A stretch of 64,000 nt of DNA from the NCBI RefSeq assembly GCF_001612805.1, contig NZ_BDBD01000004.1, forward strand, positions 558,001 to 622,000. Reading direction: 5' to 3'. Of this stretch, positions 26,333-36,769 are shown piece by piece. The notes beneath the pieces are model-generated. The model did not search any database, was not told the DNA's origin, and worked only from the letters and a program-made list of their open reading frames with translations. The stretch is from Nocardia coubleae NBRC 108252. GTDB lineage: Bacteria; Actinomycetota; Actinomycetes; Mycobacteriales; Mycobacteriaceae. Within the stretch, counting starts at the first letter, position 1. Each line of letters begins with the position of its first letter. Position numbers and translations under genes: made by a program.

Positions 26333-28060
26333 CTACTCACCGGGTACGTCGAGGATTCCCGTTCGGATGATCGGGAGGTCGTTCGCGCCGCGCGCTATCA
26401 GTTCTTCCAGGGCGGGGATGTCGACATGCTTCTCGATCAGGTCGGCGAGTAGGTCGAGCTGGGCTTCCCGCACGGCGGCGACGGACGTATCGGGGGCGAC
26501 GGTGAAGCCGGTACGTCCCGCTCGAGTGGCGACTTCGCTCAACCAGGCGCGGCGGAACTCGTCGGACTCGAGCACGCCGTGCACGTGTGTGCCCCAGATA
26601 GCTTCTCGTGCACTGCCTTCCGGAGCACCGCCGATGGTGAGCCAAGCGGGATCGCCGGTACGCCGCACCCGGCCGTGGTGGATTTCATAGCCGTGGACAG
26701 GGATGCCTACGGCAGTCCCGGCTACCTGCTGTGCGATCTTCGGCTCTGCGAACTCGATGTCCAAGTCGAACAGCCCGAGGCCGTCGCCCACCCATGGACT
26801 CCCGGACGGAATCCCCTCGCCTGCGGGCGTACCTCCCGGGGCGGCGTCGAACTCGGCCGCACCCACCGAAGCCACACCGCGCTCGGACACACCCGCCGAA
26901 GCCGAGTCACGCCCGGGCAAGCCTGTCGAGGCGGCGCTGCGCTCGGGAACAGCAGCCGTGAGCGACGGGAGGCGTTCTCCGCGCGCGTATTCCACCCCGT
27001 CGACGATGCGACGGCCGAGCATTTGGTAGCCGCCGCAGATTCCGAGGATGGGACGTCCGGTGGCGGCACGTGTGCGCAGTGCCGCGTCGATTCCCTTGTC
27101 TCGCAACCACTCCAGGTCGGAGACGGTGGATTTGGAACCGGGGACCACCACGAGGTCGGCGTTGGTCAATTGGTGGGGGCTGTCGGCCCAGTGGACCGAG
27201 ACGCCGGGTTCGCAGGCCAGGGCTTCGATGTCGGTGGAGTTGGAGATGCGGGGCAGGCGGATGGCGGCGACGGTGAGCCAGTCGGTGCCGTAGGGCGGGG
27301 CGGGGCGGCCCACGGGGGTGCCCGCGATGGTGCCGAGGGAGTCTTCGGCGTCGAGCCAGAGGTCCTCGGCGAAGGGCAGGACGCCGAGGGTGGGGCGGCC
27401 GGTGAGGGCGGTGAGCTGGTCGAGGCCGGGCTGGAGCAGGGTCACATCGCCGCGGAACTTGTTGACGAGGAACCCCGCAACGAGTTGCTGGTCTTCGGGT
27501 TCCAGGACGGCGACGGTGCCGAACAGGTGGGCGAGCACTCCACCCCGGTCGATATCGCCGACGACGAGAACCGGAAGGTCCGCCGCACGCGCCAGACCCA
27601 TGTTCGCCAGATCGGTGGCGCGCAGGTTGATCTCGGCTGGCGACCCGGCGCCCTCACAGATCACCACATCGAATTCGGCACGCAGCGAGGCGAGTTCGTC
27701 CGCAACCACTTCACGCAACTGCTGACGACGCGTGAAATAGTCTCGCGCACCGACGGTTCCGATCGCCTTCCCTCGCACCACCAATTGGGAACGGCGATCA
27801 CTGCCGGGTTTCAACAGCACCGGGTTGAACCGCACGCTCGGCTCGAGCCCACACGCACGCGCCTGCAGAGCCTGGGCGCGCCCGATCTCCCCACCGTCGA
27901 GCGTGACGACGGAATTGTTCGACATGTTCTGCGCCTTGAACGGCGCGACCCGCACGCCGCGCCGCGCCAGCATCCGGCAGATCCCCGCCACCACAACGCT
28001 TTTGCCCGCGTCGGAGGTGGTCCCGGCGATCAGCAGTGCCCCGCGCAGCACACCGCTCAC
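26333..28060 (-). CDS. cobQ: Cobyric acid synthase
   Basis: 575 residues, longer than the usual ~490-510. ATPase domain with [21 protein letters not shown] and [11 protein letters not shown]; glutaminase domain with Cys in [13 protein letters not shown] and catalytic His in [15 protein letters not shown]. It amidates the b, d, e and g carboxylates of adenosylcobyrinate diamide. The extra length is a 30-bp-periodic insertion of about 50 residues after the nucleophile region. GTG 28060 shares GTGA with the map stop, implying translational coupling. It is separated from the main cobalamin operon by about 5 kb. Confidence 0.93.
   Translation of the reverse strand: MSGVLRGALLIAGTTSDAGKSVVVAGICRMLARRGVRVAPFKAQNMSNNSVVTLDGGEIGRAQALQARACGLEPSVRFNPVLLKPGSDRRSQLVVRGKAIGTVGARDYFTRRQQLREVVADELASLRAEFDVVICEGAGSPAEINLRATDLANMGLARAADLPVLVVGDIDRGGVLAHLFGTVAVLEPEDQQLVAGFLVNKFRGDVTLLQPGLDQLTALTGRPTLGVLPFAEDLWLDAEDSLGTIAGTPVGRPAPPYGTDWLTVAAIRLPRISNSTDIEALACEPGVSVHWADSPHQLTNADLVVVPGSKSTVSDLEWLRDKGIDAALRTRAATGRPILGICGGYQMLGRRIVDGVEYARGERLPSLTAAVPERSAASTGLPGRDSASAGVSERGVASVGAAEFDAAPGGTPAGEGIPSGSPWVGDGLGLFDLDIEFAEPKIAQQVAGTAVGIPVHGYEIHHGRVRRTGDPAWLTIGGAPEGSAREAIWGTHVHGVLESDEFRRAWLSEVATRAGRTGFTVAPDTSVAAVREAQLDLLADLIEKHVDIPALEELIARGANDLPIIRTGILDVPGE
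26820..26969. repeat. 30-bp tandem repeat inside cobQ
   Basis: At least four units with CTCGG/CCCGG at 26852, 26882, 26912 and 26942, exactly 30 bp apart. They encode 10-residue units such as [10 protein letters not shown] and [10 protein letters not shown] in a surface-type linker of the glutaminase domain. In frame, so copy-number change would not disrupt CobQ. Confidence 0.75.
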
Positions 28061-28920
28061 GGCAGGGTCAGGATTTCCGCGCCCGTCTCGGTGACCACCA
28101 AGGTGTGCTCGAACTGCGCGGTCCACTTGCGGTCCTTGGTGACCACGGTCCAGCCGTCGTCCCAGATGTCGTAGTCGATGCCGCCGAGGTTGATCATCGG
28201 CTCGATGGTGAAGGTCATGCCCGGTTCGATGACCGAGTCGATGTCGGGCTGGTCGTAATGCAGGATCACCAGGCCGCTGTGGAAGGTGGGGCCGACGCCG
28301 TGACCGGTGAAGTCGCGGACAACGCCGTAGCCGAAGCGGTTGGCGTAGGCCTCGATGACGCGGCCGATGACATTGAGCGCACGGCCCGGCTTGACCGCCT
28401 TGATGGCCCGGTTGGTCGCCTCCTCGGTGCGCTCGACCAGCAGGCGCACCTCCTCGTCGACATCGCCGGCGAGGTAGGTCTTGTTGGTGTCGCCGTGCAC
28501 GCCGTGGATGTAGGCGGTGACGTCGATATTGACGATGTCACCGTCCTCGATCACGGTGGAGTCGGGGATGCCGTGGCAGATCACCTCGTTGAGCGAGGTG
28601 CAGCACGACTTGGGGAAACCCTTGTAGCCCAGCGTCGAGGGGTAGGCGCCGTGGTCGCACATGTATTCGTGGGCGATGCGGTCGAGTTCGTCGGTGGTGA
28701 CGCCGGGCGCCACCGCCTTGCCCGCCTCCTCGAGTGCCTGGGCGGCGATCTTGCCCGCGATACGCATCTTCTCGATGGTCTCGGCCGTCTGCACCCAGGG
28801 CTCTTTGCCCTCGTTGACCGTCGGTTTCCACACGTATTCGGGGCGCTCGATGGAACGCGGGACGTCCCGGATCGGCGACTGGGTGCCGGGGACGAGTGGC
28901 TGACGGGTGCGCACGGACAT
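28057..28920 (-). CDS. map: Methionine aminopeptidase type I
   Basis: 287 residues, matching actinobacterial MapB. The five metal ligands are in place: two Asp in [18 protein letters not shown], His in FTGHGVG, Glu in TIEPM and Glu in QFEHTLV. The N-terminal ~40-residue extension with PxxP-like segments ([12 protein letters not shown]) is the ribosome-docking tail of the type 1c enzymes. Removes the initiator Met co-translationally. Start at ATG 28920; the longer frame to 28950 lacks support. Overlaps cobQ by 4 bp and lies 13 bp after fdhF. Confidence 0.93.
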   Translation of the reverse strand: MSVRTRQPLVPGTQSPIRDVPRSIERPEYVWKPTVNEGKEPWVQTAETIEKMRIAGKIAAQALEEAGKAVAPGVTTDELDRIAHEYMCDHGAYPSTLGYKGFPKSCCTSLNEVICHGIPDSTVIEDGDIVNIDVTAYIHGVHGDTNKTYLAGDVDEEVRLLVERTEEATNRAIKAVKPGRALNVIGRVIEAYANRFGYGVVRDFTGHGVGPTFHSGLVILHYDQPDIDSVIEPGMTFTIEPMINLGGIDYDIWDDGWTVVTKDRKWTAQFEHTLVVTETGAEILTLP

Positions 28921-28933
28921 ACCGGAAGTGTAC

Positions 28934-31219
28934 TTAGCCGACGTCGGCATCGGTCGTGACGGGTTCGAGGCGGACGACGATCCCCTTCGAGGTCGGGGTG
29001 TTGCTGATGTCGGCGACGCTGTCGAGGGGGACCAGGACGTTGGTCTCCGGGTAGTAGGCCGCCGCCGAGCCCCGACTCGCGGGGTAGGCGACGACGACGA
29101 ACTTCAAGGCGCGGCGTTCGCTGCCGTCGTGCCACACGCTGACGATGTCGACGGTGTCTCCGTCGGCCAGGCCCCGTTCGGCGAGGTCGTCGGGGTTGAC
29201 CAGCACCACCCGGCGCGCGTGGTGGATGCCGCGATAGCGGTCGTCGCTGCCGTAGGGAATGGTGTTCCACTGGTCGTGGGACCGCAGTGATTGCAACACA
29301 AGGTAACCCGGCGGCACGTCGAGCGCGGTCACCTCGTTGCAGGTGAACCGCGCTTTGCCGGTGGCGGTTCGGAAGACGCCCTCGTTGACCGGATTGACCA
29401 ACCGCAGCCCACCCGGCTGCGCCACCCGCTCGTTGAAGTTCTCGAAACCGGGCACGACCCGGGAGATGCGGTCGCGGATGGTCCCGTAGTCGGCGACGAA
29501 CTCCTCCCACGGAATCGACGAGGTTCCCAGCGTGCGGCGCGCGAGCCGGGAGATGATGGCCACCTCGCTGAGCAGGTGTGGTGAGGCCGGGTCGAGGCGC
29601 CCGCGCGAGGCGTGCACTTCACTCATCGAGTCCTCGACGGTGACGAATTGTTCGCCGCCTGCCTGGATGTCGCGGTCGCTGCGGCCGAGTGTCGGCAGGA
29701 TCAGCGCGGTTTCACCGCACACCGTGTGCGACCGGTTGAGCTTGGTGGAGATCTGCACCGTGAGCGCACAGCGGCGCAATGCCGCCTCGGTGACCTCGCT
29801 GTCGGGGGTGGCGCGCACGAAATTGCCTGCGACACCGACGAATACCTTCGCCTTGCCGTCGCGCATGGCGCGGATGGCGTCGACCGAATCCAGGCCGTGC
29901 GCGGCGGGCGGAGTGAACGCGAACTCCTTTTCCAGCGCGTCGAGGAACGCCTGCGGCGGCCGCTCCCAGATGCCCATCGTGCGGTCGCCCTGCACATTGC
30001 TGTGCCCACGCACCGGGCACACTCCCGCACCGGGGCGGCCGATATTGCCGCGCAGCAGCAGGAAATCGACGATCTCGCGGATGGTCGGCACGCCGTGTTT
30101 GTGCTGGGTGAGACCCATCGCCCAGCACACGATGATCTTCTTGCTCGCCAGCACCCGCCGGTGCACCTGCTCGATCTCCTCGCGCGTGAGCCCGGTGGCG
30201 GCGAGCGCGGTGTCCCAGCTGATCGCGCGGGCCTGCTCAGCGAATTCGTCGAAACCACTGGTGTTCTCGGCGATGAAGTCGTGGTCGAGCACGGTGCCGG
30301 GAGCGGCGTCCTCGGCGTCGAGCAGCAGCCGGTTCAGCATGCGGAACAGGGCGAGGTCGCCACCGGGGCGGATCTTGAGGAACTGGTCGGCGATGGCGGT
30401 GCCGCGACCGAGCACGCCCCGCGGCTTCTGCGGATTCTTGAACCGGATGAGCCCGGCCTCGGGCAGCGGGTTGACCGCGATGATGGTGCCGCCGTTGCGT
30501 TTGGTCTGCTCCAGCGCCGAGAGCATGCGCGGATGGTTGGTGCCGGGGTTCTGGCCGACGACGAAGATCAGGTCGGCCTGGTAGATGTCGTCCAGCGACA
30601 CGCTGCCCTTGCCGATACCGAGGGTTTCGGTGAGCGCCGACCCGCTGGATTCGTGGCACATGTTCGAGCAGTCGGGCAGGTTGTTGGTGCCGTAGGCGCG
30701 CACGAACAGTTGCAGCAGGAACGCTGCCTCGTTGCTGAGTCTGCCCGAGGTGTAGAACACGGCTTCGTCCGGCGAGTCGAGGCCGCGCAGAGTGGTGGCG
30801 ACAAGGTCGAGGGCGTCGTCCCAGCCGATGGGTTCGTAGTGGGTGGCGCCGGGTCGTTTGACCATCGGTTCGGTGAGGCGGCCCTGCTGGTTGAGCCAGT
30901 AGTCCGACATCGTGTCGAGTTCGGCGACCGGATGCTCGCGGAAGAAATCGGCGGTGACGCGACGCGTGGTCGACTCGTCGGCGATGTGGCGTGCGCCGTT
31001 CTCGCAGTACTCGTTGGTGGTCCGATGCTTCGGCTCCGGCCACGCGCAACCAGGACAGTCGAAACCATCGGTCTGATTGATGTTCAGCAAGGTGAGCGCG
31101 GTGCGCGGCAGCGTGCTCTGCGACAGGGAGTACTTCAGCGCGTTGACCACGGCGGGAACACCGACCGCCCACTGCTTCGGTGGCGTGACCGTCAGGTCGT
31201 CGGCGGGGTCCTCGATCAT
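28934..31219 (-). CDS. fdhF: FdhF/YdeP family molybdopterin oxidoreductase
   Basis: 761 residues. Molybdopterin-oxidoreductase alpha subunit with an N-terminal [11 protein letters not shown] cysteine motif and [20 protein letters not shown] at the Mo-ligand site (Cys rather than selenocysteine), [14 protein letters not shown] and [20 protein letters not shown] binding bis-MGD. The C-terminal MopB domain is [19 protein letters not shown]. Annotated as formate-dehydrogenase-like, but YdeP proteins have no proven formate activity. Start at ATG 31219. No fdhD or electron-transfer subunit adjoins. Ends 13 bp before map. Confidence 0.85.
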   Translation of the reverse strand: MIEDPADDLTVTPPKQWAVGVPAVVNALKYSLSQSTLPRTALTLLNINQTDGFDCPGCAWPEPKHRTTNEYCENGARHIADESTTRRVTADFFREHPVAELDTMSDYWLNQQGRLTEPMVKRPGATHYEPIGWDDALDLVATTLRGLDSPDEAVFYTSGRLSNEAAFLLQLFVRAYGTNNLPDCSNMCHESSGSALTETLGIGKGSVSLDDIYQADLIFVVGQNPGTNHPRMLSALEQTKRNGGTIIAVNPLPEAGLIRFKNPQKPRGVLGRGTAIADQFLKIRPGGDLALFRMLNRLLLDAEDAAPGTVLDHDFIAENTSGFDEFAEQARAISWDTALAATGLTREEIEQVHRRVLASKKIIVCWAMGLTQHKHGVPTIREIVDFLLLRGNIGRPGAGVCPVRGHSNVQGDRTMGIWERPPQAFLDALEKEFAFTPPAAHGLDSVDAIRAMRDGKAKVFVGVAGNFVRATPDSEVTEAALRRCALTVQISTKLNRSHTVCGETALILPTLGRSDRDIQAGGEQFVTVEDSMSEVHASRGRLDPASPHLLSEVAIISRLARRTLGTSSIPWEEFVADYGTIRDRISRVVPGFENFNERVAQPGGLRLVNPVNEGVFRTATGKARFTCNEVTALDVPPGYLVLQSLRSHDQWNTIPYGSDDRYRGIHHARRVVLVNPDDLAERGLADGDTVDIVSVWHDGSERRALKFVVVAYPASRGSAAAYYPETNVLVPLDSVADISNTPTSKGIVVRLEPVTTDADVG

Positions 31220-31300
31220 GAGGCCAGCATAACGGGAATGATATCGGACCACGGTCCGTTTAGACTGGGGAACAGAACGCGACCTGGAAACGAGGTTCAC

Positions 31301-32311
31301 ATGGAACTGGGGCTCACCACCTTCGCCGAGCGGTACCCCACGGGCGATCGGCCCGCGCCGACGGCGGCCGAGCGGCTGCGTCAGGTGGTCGACGAGGCCG
31401 TGACCACCGAGGCCGCCGGTCTTGATGTGTACGGCGTCGGCGAGCATCATCGCCAGGATTTCGCTGCCTCCGCACCCGCCGTCGTCCTGGCCGCGGCCGC
31501 GGCCCGCACCGAACGGATCCAGCTGACCAGCGCGGTGACCGTGCTCAGCTCCGACGATCCGGTGCGCGTGTATCAGGACTTCGCGACCCTGGACGGCCTG
31601 TCGAACGGGCGGGCCGAATTGATGGCCGGGCGTGGGTCTTTCACCGAGTCGTTCCCGCTGTTCGGTTACGACCTGGGCGACTACGACGCGCTCTTCGAGG
31701 AGAAACTCGGCCTGCTGCTTCGGCTGCGTGAGGAGGAGCCGGTCACCTGGTCCGGCCGGTTCCGCGCACCGCTGCACGAGGCCACCGTCTACCCGCGCAC
31801 CGACGACCGGCCGCTGCCGGTGTGGATCGCGGTCGGCGGCAGCCCCGAATCGGTGATCCGCGCCGGACTGCTCGGCCTGCCGCTGGCGATCGCCATCATC
31901 GGCGGGCAGCCCGCGCGGTTCAAGCCGCTGGTGGAGCTGTATCACCGGGCGCTGGCCGAAGGTGGGCACGAGAAGCAGCCGGTCGCGGTGCACGCGCACG
32001 GGTACATCGCCGACACCGACGAGCAGGCGGTCGCCGATTTCTACGAGCCGTACGCGATGGCGATGTCGGTGATCGGACGCGAGCGTGGTTGGGGTCCGAT
32101 GACGCGCCAGCAGTTCGACGCCCTGCGTTCCCAGAGTGGGTCGTTGTTCGTCGGCACCCCCGACTACGTGGCCGCCAAGATCGCCGACGTCCGCGACACT
32201 CTCGGCCTGGATCGGTTCATGCTGCACACCAGCGTGGGCACTCTGCCGCCGGAGAAGGTGCTGCACACCATCGATCTGCTCGGATCCAAGGTGGCGCCGC
32301 AGGTGCGGTGA
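31301..32311 (+). CDS. LLM-class flavin-dependent oxidoreductase
   Basis: 336 residues, luciferase-like monooxygenase TIM barrel. MELGLTTFAERYP, VYGVGEHHRQDFAASAPAV, RIQLTSAVTVLSSDDPVRVYQ, LMAGRGSFTESFPLFG and VWIAVGGSPESV are family blocks. Uses FMN or F420; substrate unknown. ATG 31301 is an obvious start although the frame is open far upstream through fdhF antisense. Divergent from fdhF with an 81-bp gap; the two may share a regulatory region. Confidence 0.85.
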   Translation: MELGLTTFAERYPTGDRPAPTAAERLRQVVDEAVTTEAAGLDVYGVGEHHRQDFAASAPAVVLAAAAARTERIQLTSAVTVLSSDDPVRVYQDFATLDGLSNGRAELMAGRGSFTESFPLFGYDLGDYDALFEEKLGLLLRLREEEPVTWSGRFRAPLHEATVYPRTDDRPLPVWIAVGGSPESVIRAGLLGLPLAIAIIGGQPARFKPLVELYHRALAEGGHEKQPVAVHAHGYIADTDEQAVADFYEPYAMAMSVIGRERGWGPMTRQQFDALRSQSGSLFVGTPDYVAAKIADVRDTLGLDRFMLHTSVGTLPPEKVLHTIDLLGSKVAPQVR

Positions 32312-32312
32312 T

Positions 32313-32912
32313 CTACTCGAGTGCGTCGACCGCCCGCGTCTCGCGCCGTTCTCTTCTTCGGCGCAGGTAGCGGCGGATCCGGCCGGCGCACAGGTAAACG
32401 ACCCACAACCCGATCGCCAGCAGGATCGCGGCGATGACGGCCGCCAGGACGGGGAAGAACACCGCGAGCGTGATGATGCCGCCGACGCTCAAGTCCTCGG
32501 CGGTACTCATCGCGATATTGGTGACCGGTTCCGGTGAGGTGTTGATGGCCATCCGGGTACCGGCTTTGACGATGTGACTGGCCAGCGCGGTCGTGCCGCC
32601 CACGGCGGCGGCGAACAACGTCGGCAGCGAATCGTCTTGTCCGGCAATCAGAGCCGACACCACCGCACCGGAGGCCGGGCGCACGACCGTGTGCACCGCA
32701 TCCCAGAAGGAATCCAGGTACGGGATCTTGTCGGCGACAGCTTCGATGAGGAACAACACGCCTGCCGCGACGAGCACATCGGTGCGCTCCAAGCCCGCGG
32801 GCACGTCGTCGGTCCAGCCGATCCGCCCGAACAGGCCGAGCAGGAACACCACCGCGTACGCATTGATGCCACTGGCCCAGCCAGCGGTGAAGATCAGAGG
32901 CAGCACCGACAC
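32313..32912 (-). CDS. DUF4126 integral membrane protein
   Basis: 199 residues with about four to five hydrophobic helices (SVLPLIFTAGWASGINAYAVVFLLGLFGR; VLVAAGVLFLIEAVADKIPYLD; IITLAVFFPVLAAVIAAILLAIGLWVV) and a basic tail RRYLRRRRERRETR. The AVADKIPYLDSFWDAVHTVVRP segment is diagnostic of DUF4126. Function unknown. GTG 32912. Convergent with the flavoprotein gene, 1 bp apart. Confidence 0.8.
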   Translation of the reverse strand: MSVLPLIFTAGWASGINAYAVVFLLGLFGRIGWTDDVPAGLERTDVLVAAGVLFLIEAVADKIPYLDSFWDAVHTVVRPASGAVVSALIAGQDDSLPTLFAAAVGGTTALASHIVKAGTRMAINTSPEPVTNIAMSTAEDLSVGGIITLAVFFPVLAAVIAAILLAIGLWVVYLCAGRIRRYLRRRRERRETRAVDALE

Positions 32913-33001
32913 GTGGCCAGCCTAAGCCCGGGCACCGACACAGACCCGCAGGCGACGACGTTGCGGTCGCGTCCTCCCCGATAAGCCAAGGCCCACCGGA
33001 T

Positions 33002-33382
33002 TCACCTCGCACCCAGTTCTGCTTCCTCACGCTCGTCATAGGCATCGCGGGCGCGGTGGATCGCGGGCATCTGTTCGGCCGCCCAGGCGAGCAGGACGTC
33101 GACCGGATGGCGCAGGGTTTTGCCGAGCGGGGTGATCCGGTACTCGACCGCGACCGGACGGGTGCCGACCACGTGCCGTTCGATCACCCCGTTGCGCTCC
33201 AGTCTGCGCAGCGTCGCGGTGAGCGACTTCTGCGTCACCGCGGGGATGGCGCGACGCAGTTCGTTGAACCGGGACGGTCGCTCACAGAGTTCGTTGAGGA
33301 CGCTGAGCGACCATTTGTCGAGCACCTGATCCAGTAGCTCGCGGTGCGCGGCGTCGATGCGGAGCTCGTCGGCGGTATCCAT
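33002..33382 (-). CDS. HxlR family HTH transcriptional regulator
   Basis: 126 residues. KWSLSVLNELCERPSRFNELRRAIPAVTQKSLTATLRRLERNGVIERH is the HxlR winged helix and RITPLGKTLRHPVDVLLAWA the dimerising C-terminal helix. The cysteine present near the N-terminus of redox/aldehyde-sensing HxlR proteins is absent. Divergent from the RidA gene across 78 bp, which it presumably controls. Confidence 0.88.
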   Translation of the reverse strand: MDTADELRIDAAHRELLDQVLDKWSLSVLNELCERPSRFNELRRAIPAVTQKSLTATLRRLERNGVIERHVVGTRPVAVEYRITPLGKTLRHPVDVLLAWAAEQMPAIHRARDAYDEREEAELGAR

Positions 33383-33460
33383 GCTGAAACCTGGTTTCGT
33401 TGAAGTGTCCTTTGTGCACTAGGTAGCTTAGCGATACTTACAACGAACGGAGCAAGAACC

Positions 33461-33871
33461 ATGACTGTCGAGCACTTCTCCCCCGCCGGAATGCTGCAGC
33501 CCGCGCCCTACCACCACGTGGCGGTGGGCACCGGATCGCGGCACGTGCACGTCAGCGGGCAGGTCGCCCGTCTCGCCGACGGAACGCCCGTCGCACCGGG
33601 CGACCTCGCCGGACAGGTCGCCCAAGCCCTCCGCAATACCGCCGTCGGCCTGACCGGAGCAGGCGCCACCTTCGCCGACGTACTCCGCCTGACCTTCTAC
33701 GTCACGGGCTGGACCCCCGACCAGGCAGGCGCCTTCATGTCCGGCGTGGAATCGGTGGCCGCGGAAATAGGCCTGCCGAACCCGATGCCGCCCGCCTCAC
33801 TCATCGGCGTGGACGCCCTGTTCGAAGCGGACATGATGGTGGAACTCGAGGCAACGGCAATCGTCGATTGA
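33461..33871 (+). CDS. RidA (YjgF/YER057c/UK114) family protein
   Basis: 136 residues. GSRHVHVSGQVARLADGTPVAPGDLAGQVAQALRN and ATFADVLRLTFYVTGWTPDQ are the RidA fold; the archetypal C-terminal Arg motif (P-x-R-x-x-V) reads MPPASLIGVDALFEADMMVELEATA, so the enamine-deaminase arginine is missing, which fits a divergent Rid subfamily. Downstream role is unclear. Divergently regulated by the neighbouring HxlR protein. ATG with GGAGCAAGAACC upstream. Confidence 0.82.
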   Translation: MTVEHFSPAGMLQPAPYHHVAVGTGSRHVHVSGQVARLADGTPVAPGDLAGQVAQALRNTAVGLTGAGATFADVLRLTFYVTGWTPDQAGAFMSGVESVAAEIGLPNPMPPASLIGVDALFEADMMVELEATAIVD

Positions 33872-34017
33872 CCCCTGTCGAGCATGCCGCACCGCATCGA
33901 CCCGCGAAGTCACGGTCGATGCGGCGCACTCCGCGACCTCCGCGCCCCGGGTAACTAACGTTGGTGTCATGGCCGGTGCGGCATCAATTCGGCGGTGGAG
34001 TCGGGTTACGCGGGCGA

Positions 34018-34677
34018 TCAGTGGGAGAACGTCAGGCCGTCCGGTATAGGTGTCCAGGTGCGTCCGTCGGTGGACTGCATCTTCGCGTCGACATCGATCA
34101 GATGGTTCCCCTCACCACCACCAACAGTGAGTATCCGCCCGGCCCCATCGAGCGACATCTCATGCCCGACGTCGTACAGCTCACCCGAATACGCGGTGAG
34201 ACCGAGCTCGAAGTCGCGGTCACCGAGGTACAGCGGTTCCACGCGGATTGCCTCGTCCCGCCCCGCCTTTCGGACATGCCATTCGAGGTTCCCCTTGTAC
34301 AGCCACGCCAGTACTCCACGCCGGTGCCATACGATTGCGTCGGGCACGAAATCTTCATCGTGGTCACGGCTGCTGAGCCCCCACTCGAAGGCGACAAGCT
34401 CCCACCGCTGGTGCGCATCCAGTTGCAGCACCATGACAAATCCCTGTCTGCTGCCGAGGGAACCGTAATCGTCGTAGGGCTGCCCGGTATTCAGGGCAAG
34501 CACGAGCTGGTCGTTACCGAGGAACTCGGCGTAGGTCCACCTATCGAACCAATCGACGTCGGGAACAACTGCTCGCGTGGTTCCGGTGTGCAGCACACCG
34601 TCGGTGAATCGCCAGCTGTTGTCCAGCGATTCGGCGTCGATGCCGTCGGTGCGCTTCTCGTGACCCGTTGTCCTCAA
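34018..34677 (-). CDS. Hypothetical protein, WD/beta-rich
   Basis: 219 residues, no membrane segment. Trp- and Tyr-rich blocks (SWRFTDGVLHTGTTRAVVPD, RWTYAEFLGNDQLVLALN, VWHRRGVLAWLYKGNLEWHV) and a closing MQSTDGRTWTPIPDG suggest a beta-propeller-like or immunity-type protein. No family recognised. Start inferred as TTG 34677 because AGAAGG lies 8-9 nt upstream and no in-frame ATG/GTG exists nearby; the open frame continues upstream without codon-usage support. Divergent from the XRE regulator across 258 bp in which I see nothing else. Confidence 0.6.
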   Translation of the reverse strand: MRTTGHEKRTDGIDAESLDNSWRFTDGVLHTGTTRAVVPDVDWFDRWTYAEFLGNDQLVLALNTGQPYDDYGSLGSRQGFVMVLQLDAHQRWELVAFEWGLSSRDHDEDFVPDAIVWHRRGVLAWLYKGNLEWHVRKAGRDEAIRVEPLYLGDRDFELGLTAYSGELYDVGHEMSLDGAGRILTVGGGEGNHLIDVDAKMQSTDGRTWTPIPDGLTFSH

Positions 34678-34935
34678 ACGCTTTTCACCTTCTCGAACCG
34701 CCGATCCGCTGCCGTCATTGCGGCATGGTTCCGGCTGTGCGGGCCATGCTACGCGCGCACCGCGATCACGAACGGGACCAATCCGCCGCTGCCTGCGCCA
34801 CCCGAAGAGCCCATTCCGCGTGGCGCTCGGACCGACCACGACCTCGGCACCACCGACGTGGTGGGAAGGCGCACGCCTGCGGTCCAACCTTTGCTCGGTC
34901 AGCGCGACACGGGCGCAGGTGACTACGTTGGAGTG

Positions 34936-35781
34936 ATGATCGGTGCGGGATCGGTTCGGCGGCGTGAGCAATTGCGCGAGTTTCTGCGGGCTCGGCGGGA
35001 GCGGATATCTCCCGGTGAGGTGGGGTTGCCCGAGGGTGGGCGGCGGCGGACGCCGGGGTTGCGGCGCGAGGAGGTCGCAATGCTGGCGGGGGTCGGGGTG
35101 TCTTGGTATACGTGGCTCGAGCAAGGACGTGACATTTCGGTCTCGGGTGATGTTCTGGATGCCGTCGCGGGGGTCCTGCGAATGAACGAGTCCGAACGCG
35201 CGCACCTGTATTTGCTCGCCGGACTCAACCCGCCGCCCGCGAATGGATCGGGGACGGAGGTGACCGCGGAAATCCGGGCGCTTCTCGACGGGTGGGAGCG
35301 TGGGCCCGCCGTGGTGCGCGACCGCTACTGGAACATCTTGGCGTTCAACACTCTTGCCGGTCGGATCTTCGGCTGCGACGACGGGGAACCACACAACTGC
35401 CTCGTCACCTTCTTCACCAGTCCCCGCTATCGTGGTCTGCCCGAGATCTGGGCCGCTGCGGCGCCGGGTGTTGTCGCGGCCTACCGTGCCGACGCGGCGC
35501 TCGCCCCGCACGACGACGAATTCGACCGTGTGGCAAAAGAACTCGTGGCATCGTCACCCGAATTCGCCCAACTGTGGGACCGGCACGAGGTGGGTGTCCC
35601 AGCGCAAGCTGTCAACGCCCTACTCCACCCCGAAGCCGGCGAACTGTTCTTCGACGCGACAACCCTCACCGTCGCCGACAACCCCAATTGGTCCGTGGTC
35701 CTCTACAACCCGAGACCAGGCACAGCCACCCACGCCCGCCTGTCCACCCTCCCCCACCTCCACCTCACCGAATCCGCCTGA
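34936..35781 (+). CDS. XRE-family regulator with MmyB-like ligand-binding domain
   Basis: 281 residues. REFLRARRERISPGEVGLP and RRTPGLRREEVAMLAGVGVSWYTWLEQGRDISVS form the HTH; the C-terminal MmyB-like PAS domain contains RYWNILAFNTLAGRIFG and HPEAGELFFDATTLTVADNPNWSVVLYNP. The GLRREEVA...WYTWLEQGR signature is diagnostic. MmyB-type regulators bind fatty acids and often control an adjacent SDR or membrane gene. ATG 34936 (GTG 34933 possible). The frame is open back to 33961 only by chance. Confidence 0.9.
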   Translation: MIGAGSVRRREQLREFLRARRERISPGEVGLPEGGRRRTPGLRREEVAMLAGVGVSWYTWLEQGRDISVSGDVLDAVAGVLRMNESERAHLYLLAGLNPPPANGSGTEVTAEIRALLDGWERGPAVVRDRYWNILAFNTLAGRIFGCDDGEPHNCLVTFFTSPRYRGLPEIWAAAAPGVVAAYRADAALAPHDDEFDRVAKELVASSPEFAQLWDRHEVGVPAQAVNALLHPEAGELFFDATTLTVADNPNWSVVLYNPRPGTATHARLSTLPHLHLTESA

Positions 35782-35881
35782 GCCAGACCAGCGGTGACGT
35801 CGCCTGTGGCATCGACCACTCACGTGGCCGGGGGTCGCCGAAGCACCTTGACGTTCAGGTCGACGGTCCTAGCGTCTGAGG

Positions 35882-36649
35882 ATGGACTACACGCTGCCCA
35901 ACCACTGGAGTCTTGCGGAGGAACGTCTGAGCTTGCTCGGCGCGGCGTACGACCCAGGGAGTATCGCGCTGGCGCAACAGCTCGGCGTGTCTGCCGGCTG
36001 GCGTTGCCTCGAGGCCGGAGCTGGTGGTGGGTCTTTCGCACGCTGGCTGTGCACCGTCGCGCTGCCCGGTGGCCGAGTACTGGCGGTGGACGCCGATCCG
36101 CGTCATCTCACCGACTTGCCGGGCCTCGGTGGTGAAACCGTCCGGATGGACCTCGTCACCGATCCTCTCCCCGCAGGCGCCTTCGATTTCGTCCATACCC
36201 GGTTCGTGCTGCTCCACATCGCCGAAAGACAAGTCGTAGTGGAGAAATTGGCTCGGGCATTGGCACCGGGCGGGGTGCTCGTGCTCGAGGAAGGTGATGG
36301 GCTCGGTGTGCTCGGTGAGATGCCGGGAGCATTCGGGGAAGTCTGGCGGGCCTTCGCTCGGTCCACCGAAGCCGCGGGTGCCAGCCAATCGTGGGCGCGC
36401 ACCCTGCCCACTCGGTTGGCGGCGCTCGGGCTCGTCGATATCCGGGCAGACGCTGATATCCCGTTCTTTCGCGGTGGTTCACCGATGGCGCGCATGTGGA
36501 GCCTCACCTGGGCGCAGGCGCACGAAGCTCTGGTAGTCCACGGAGTCTCACGCGAGACGATCGCGGTGGCGCAGCGAGAATTGGAAGACGAACAGCGGTG
36601 GCTGTACGCACCGCCCACTGTGCGGGTCTGTGCCCGCGCTCCCCGCTAG
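35882..36649 (+). CDS. Class I SAM-dependent methyltransferase
   Basis: 255 residues. Motif I CLEAGAGGGSFARWL, motif II acidic residue in RVLAVDADPRHL, motif III GAFDFVHTRFVLLHI and post-III APGGVLVLEEGD. A small-molecule methyltransferase of the UbiE/Met11 kind; substrate unknown. The C-terminal ~100 residues (FRGGSPMARMWSLTWAQ...) form the usual lid. Lies 100 bp after the XRE regulator on the same strand. Confidence 0.87.
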   Translation: MDYTLPNHWSLAEERLSLLGAAYDPGSIALAQQLGVSAGWRCLEAGAGGGSFARWLCTVALPGGRVLAVDADPRHLTDLPGLGGETVRMDLVTDPLPAGAFDFVHTRFVLLHIAERQVVVEKLARALAPGGVLVLEEGDGLGVLGEMPGAFGEVWRAFARSTEAAGASQSWARTLPTRLAALGLVDIRADADIPFFRGGSPMARMWSLTWAQAHEALVVHGVSRETIAVAQRELEDEQRWLYAPPTVRVCARAPR

Positions 36650-36769
36650 AACGGGGTGGACGCTGGTCTGGGGCTGAGCATCCGAAGTTCTGCGCTGTCA
36701 GGGTGGTGGTGGCACACCCCTGATAAACGCGCACTGTTTGTCTGTTCGGCGGAGGCGCAAGGTGAGTGC

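Noticed and set aside
29612-31300. Upstream part of the long plus-strand frame preceding the flavoprotein
   Set aside because: It runs antisense through fdhF; the flavoprotein family begins at ATG 31301.
33961-34935. Plus-strand extension of the XRE regulator frame
   Set aside because: No similarity upstream of ATG 34936, and the opposite strand holds a better-looking coding sequence.
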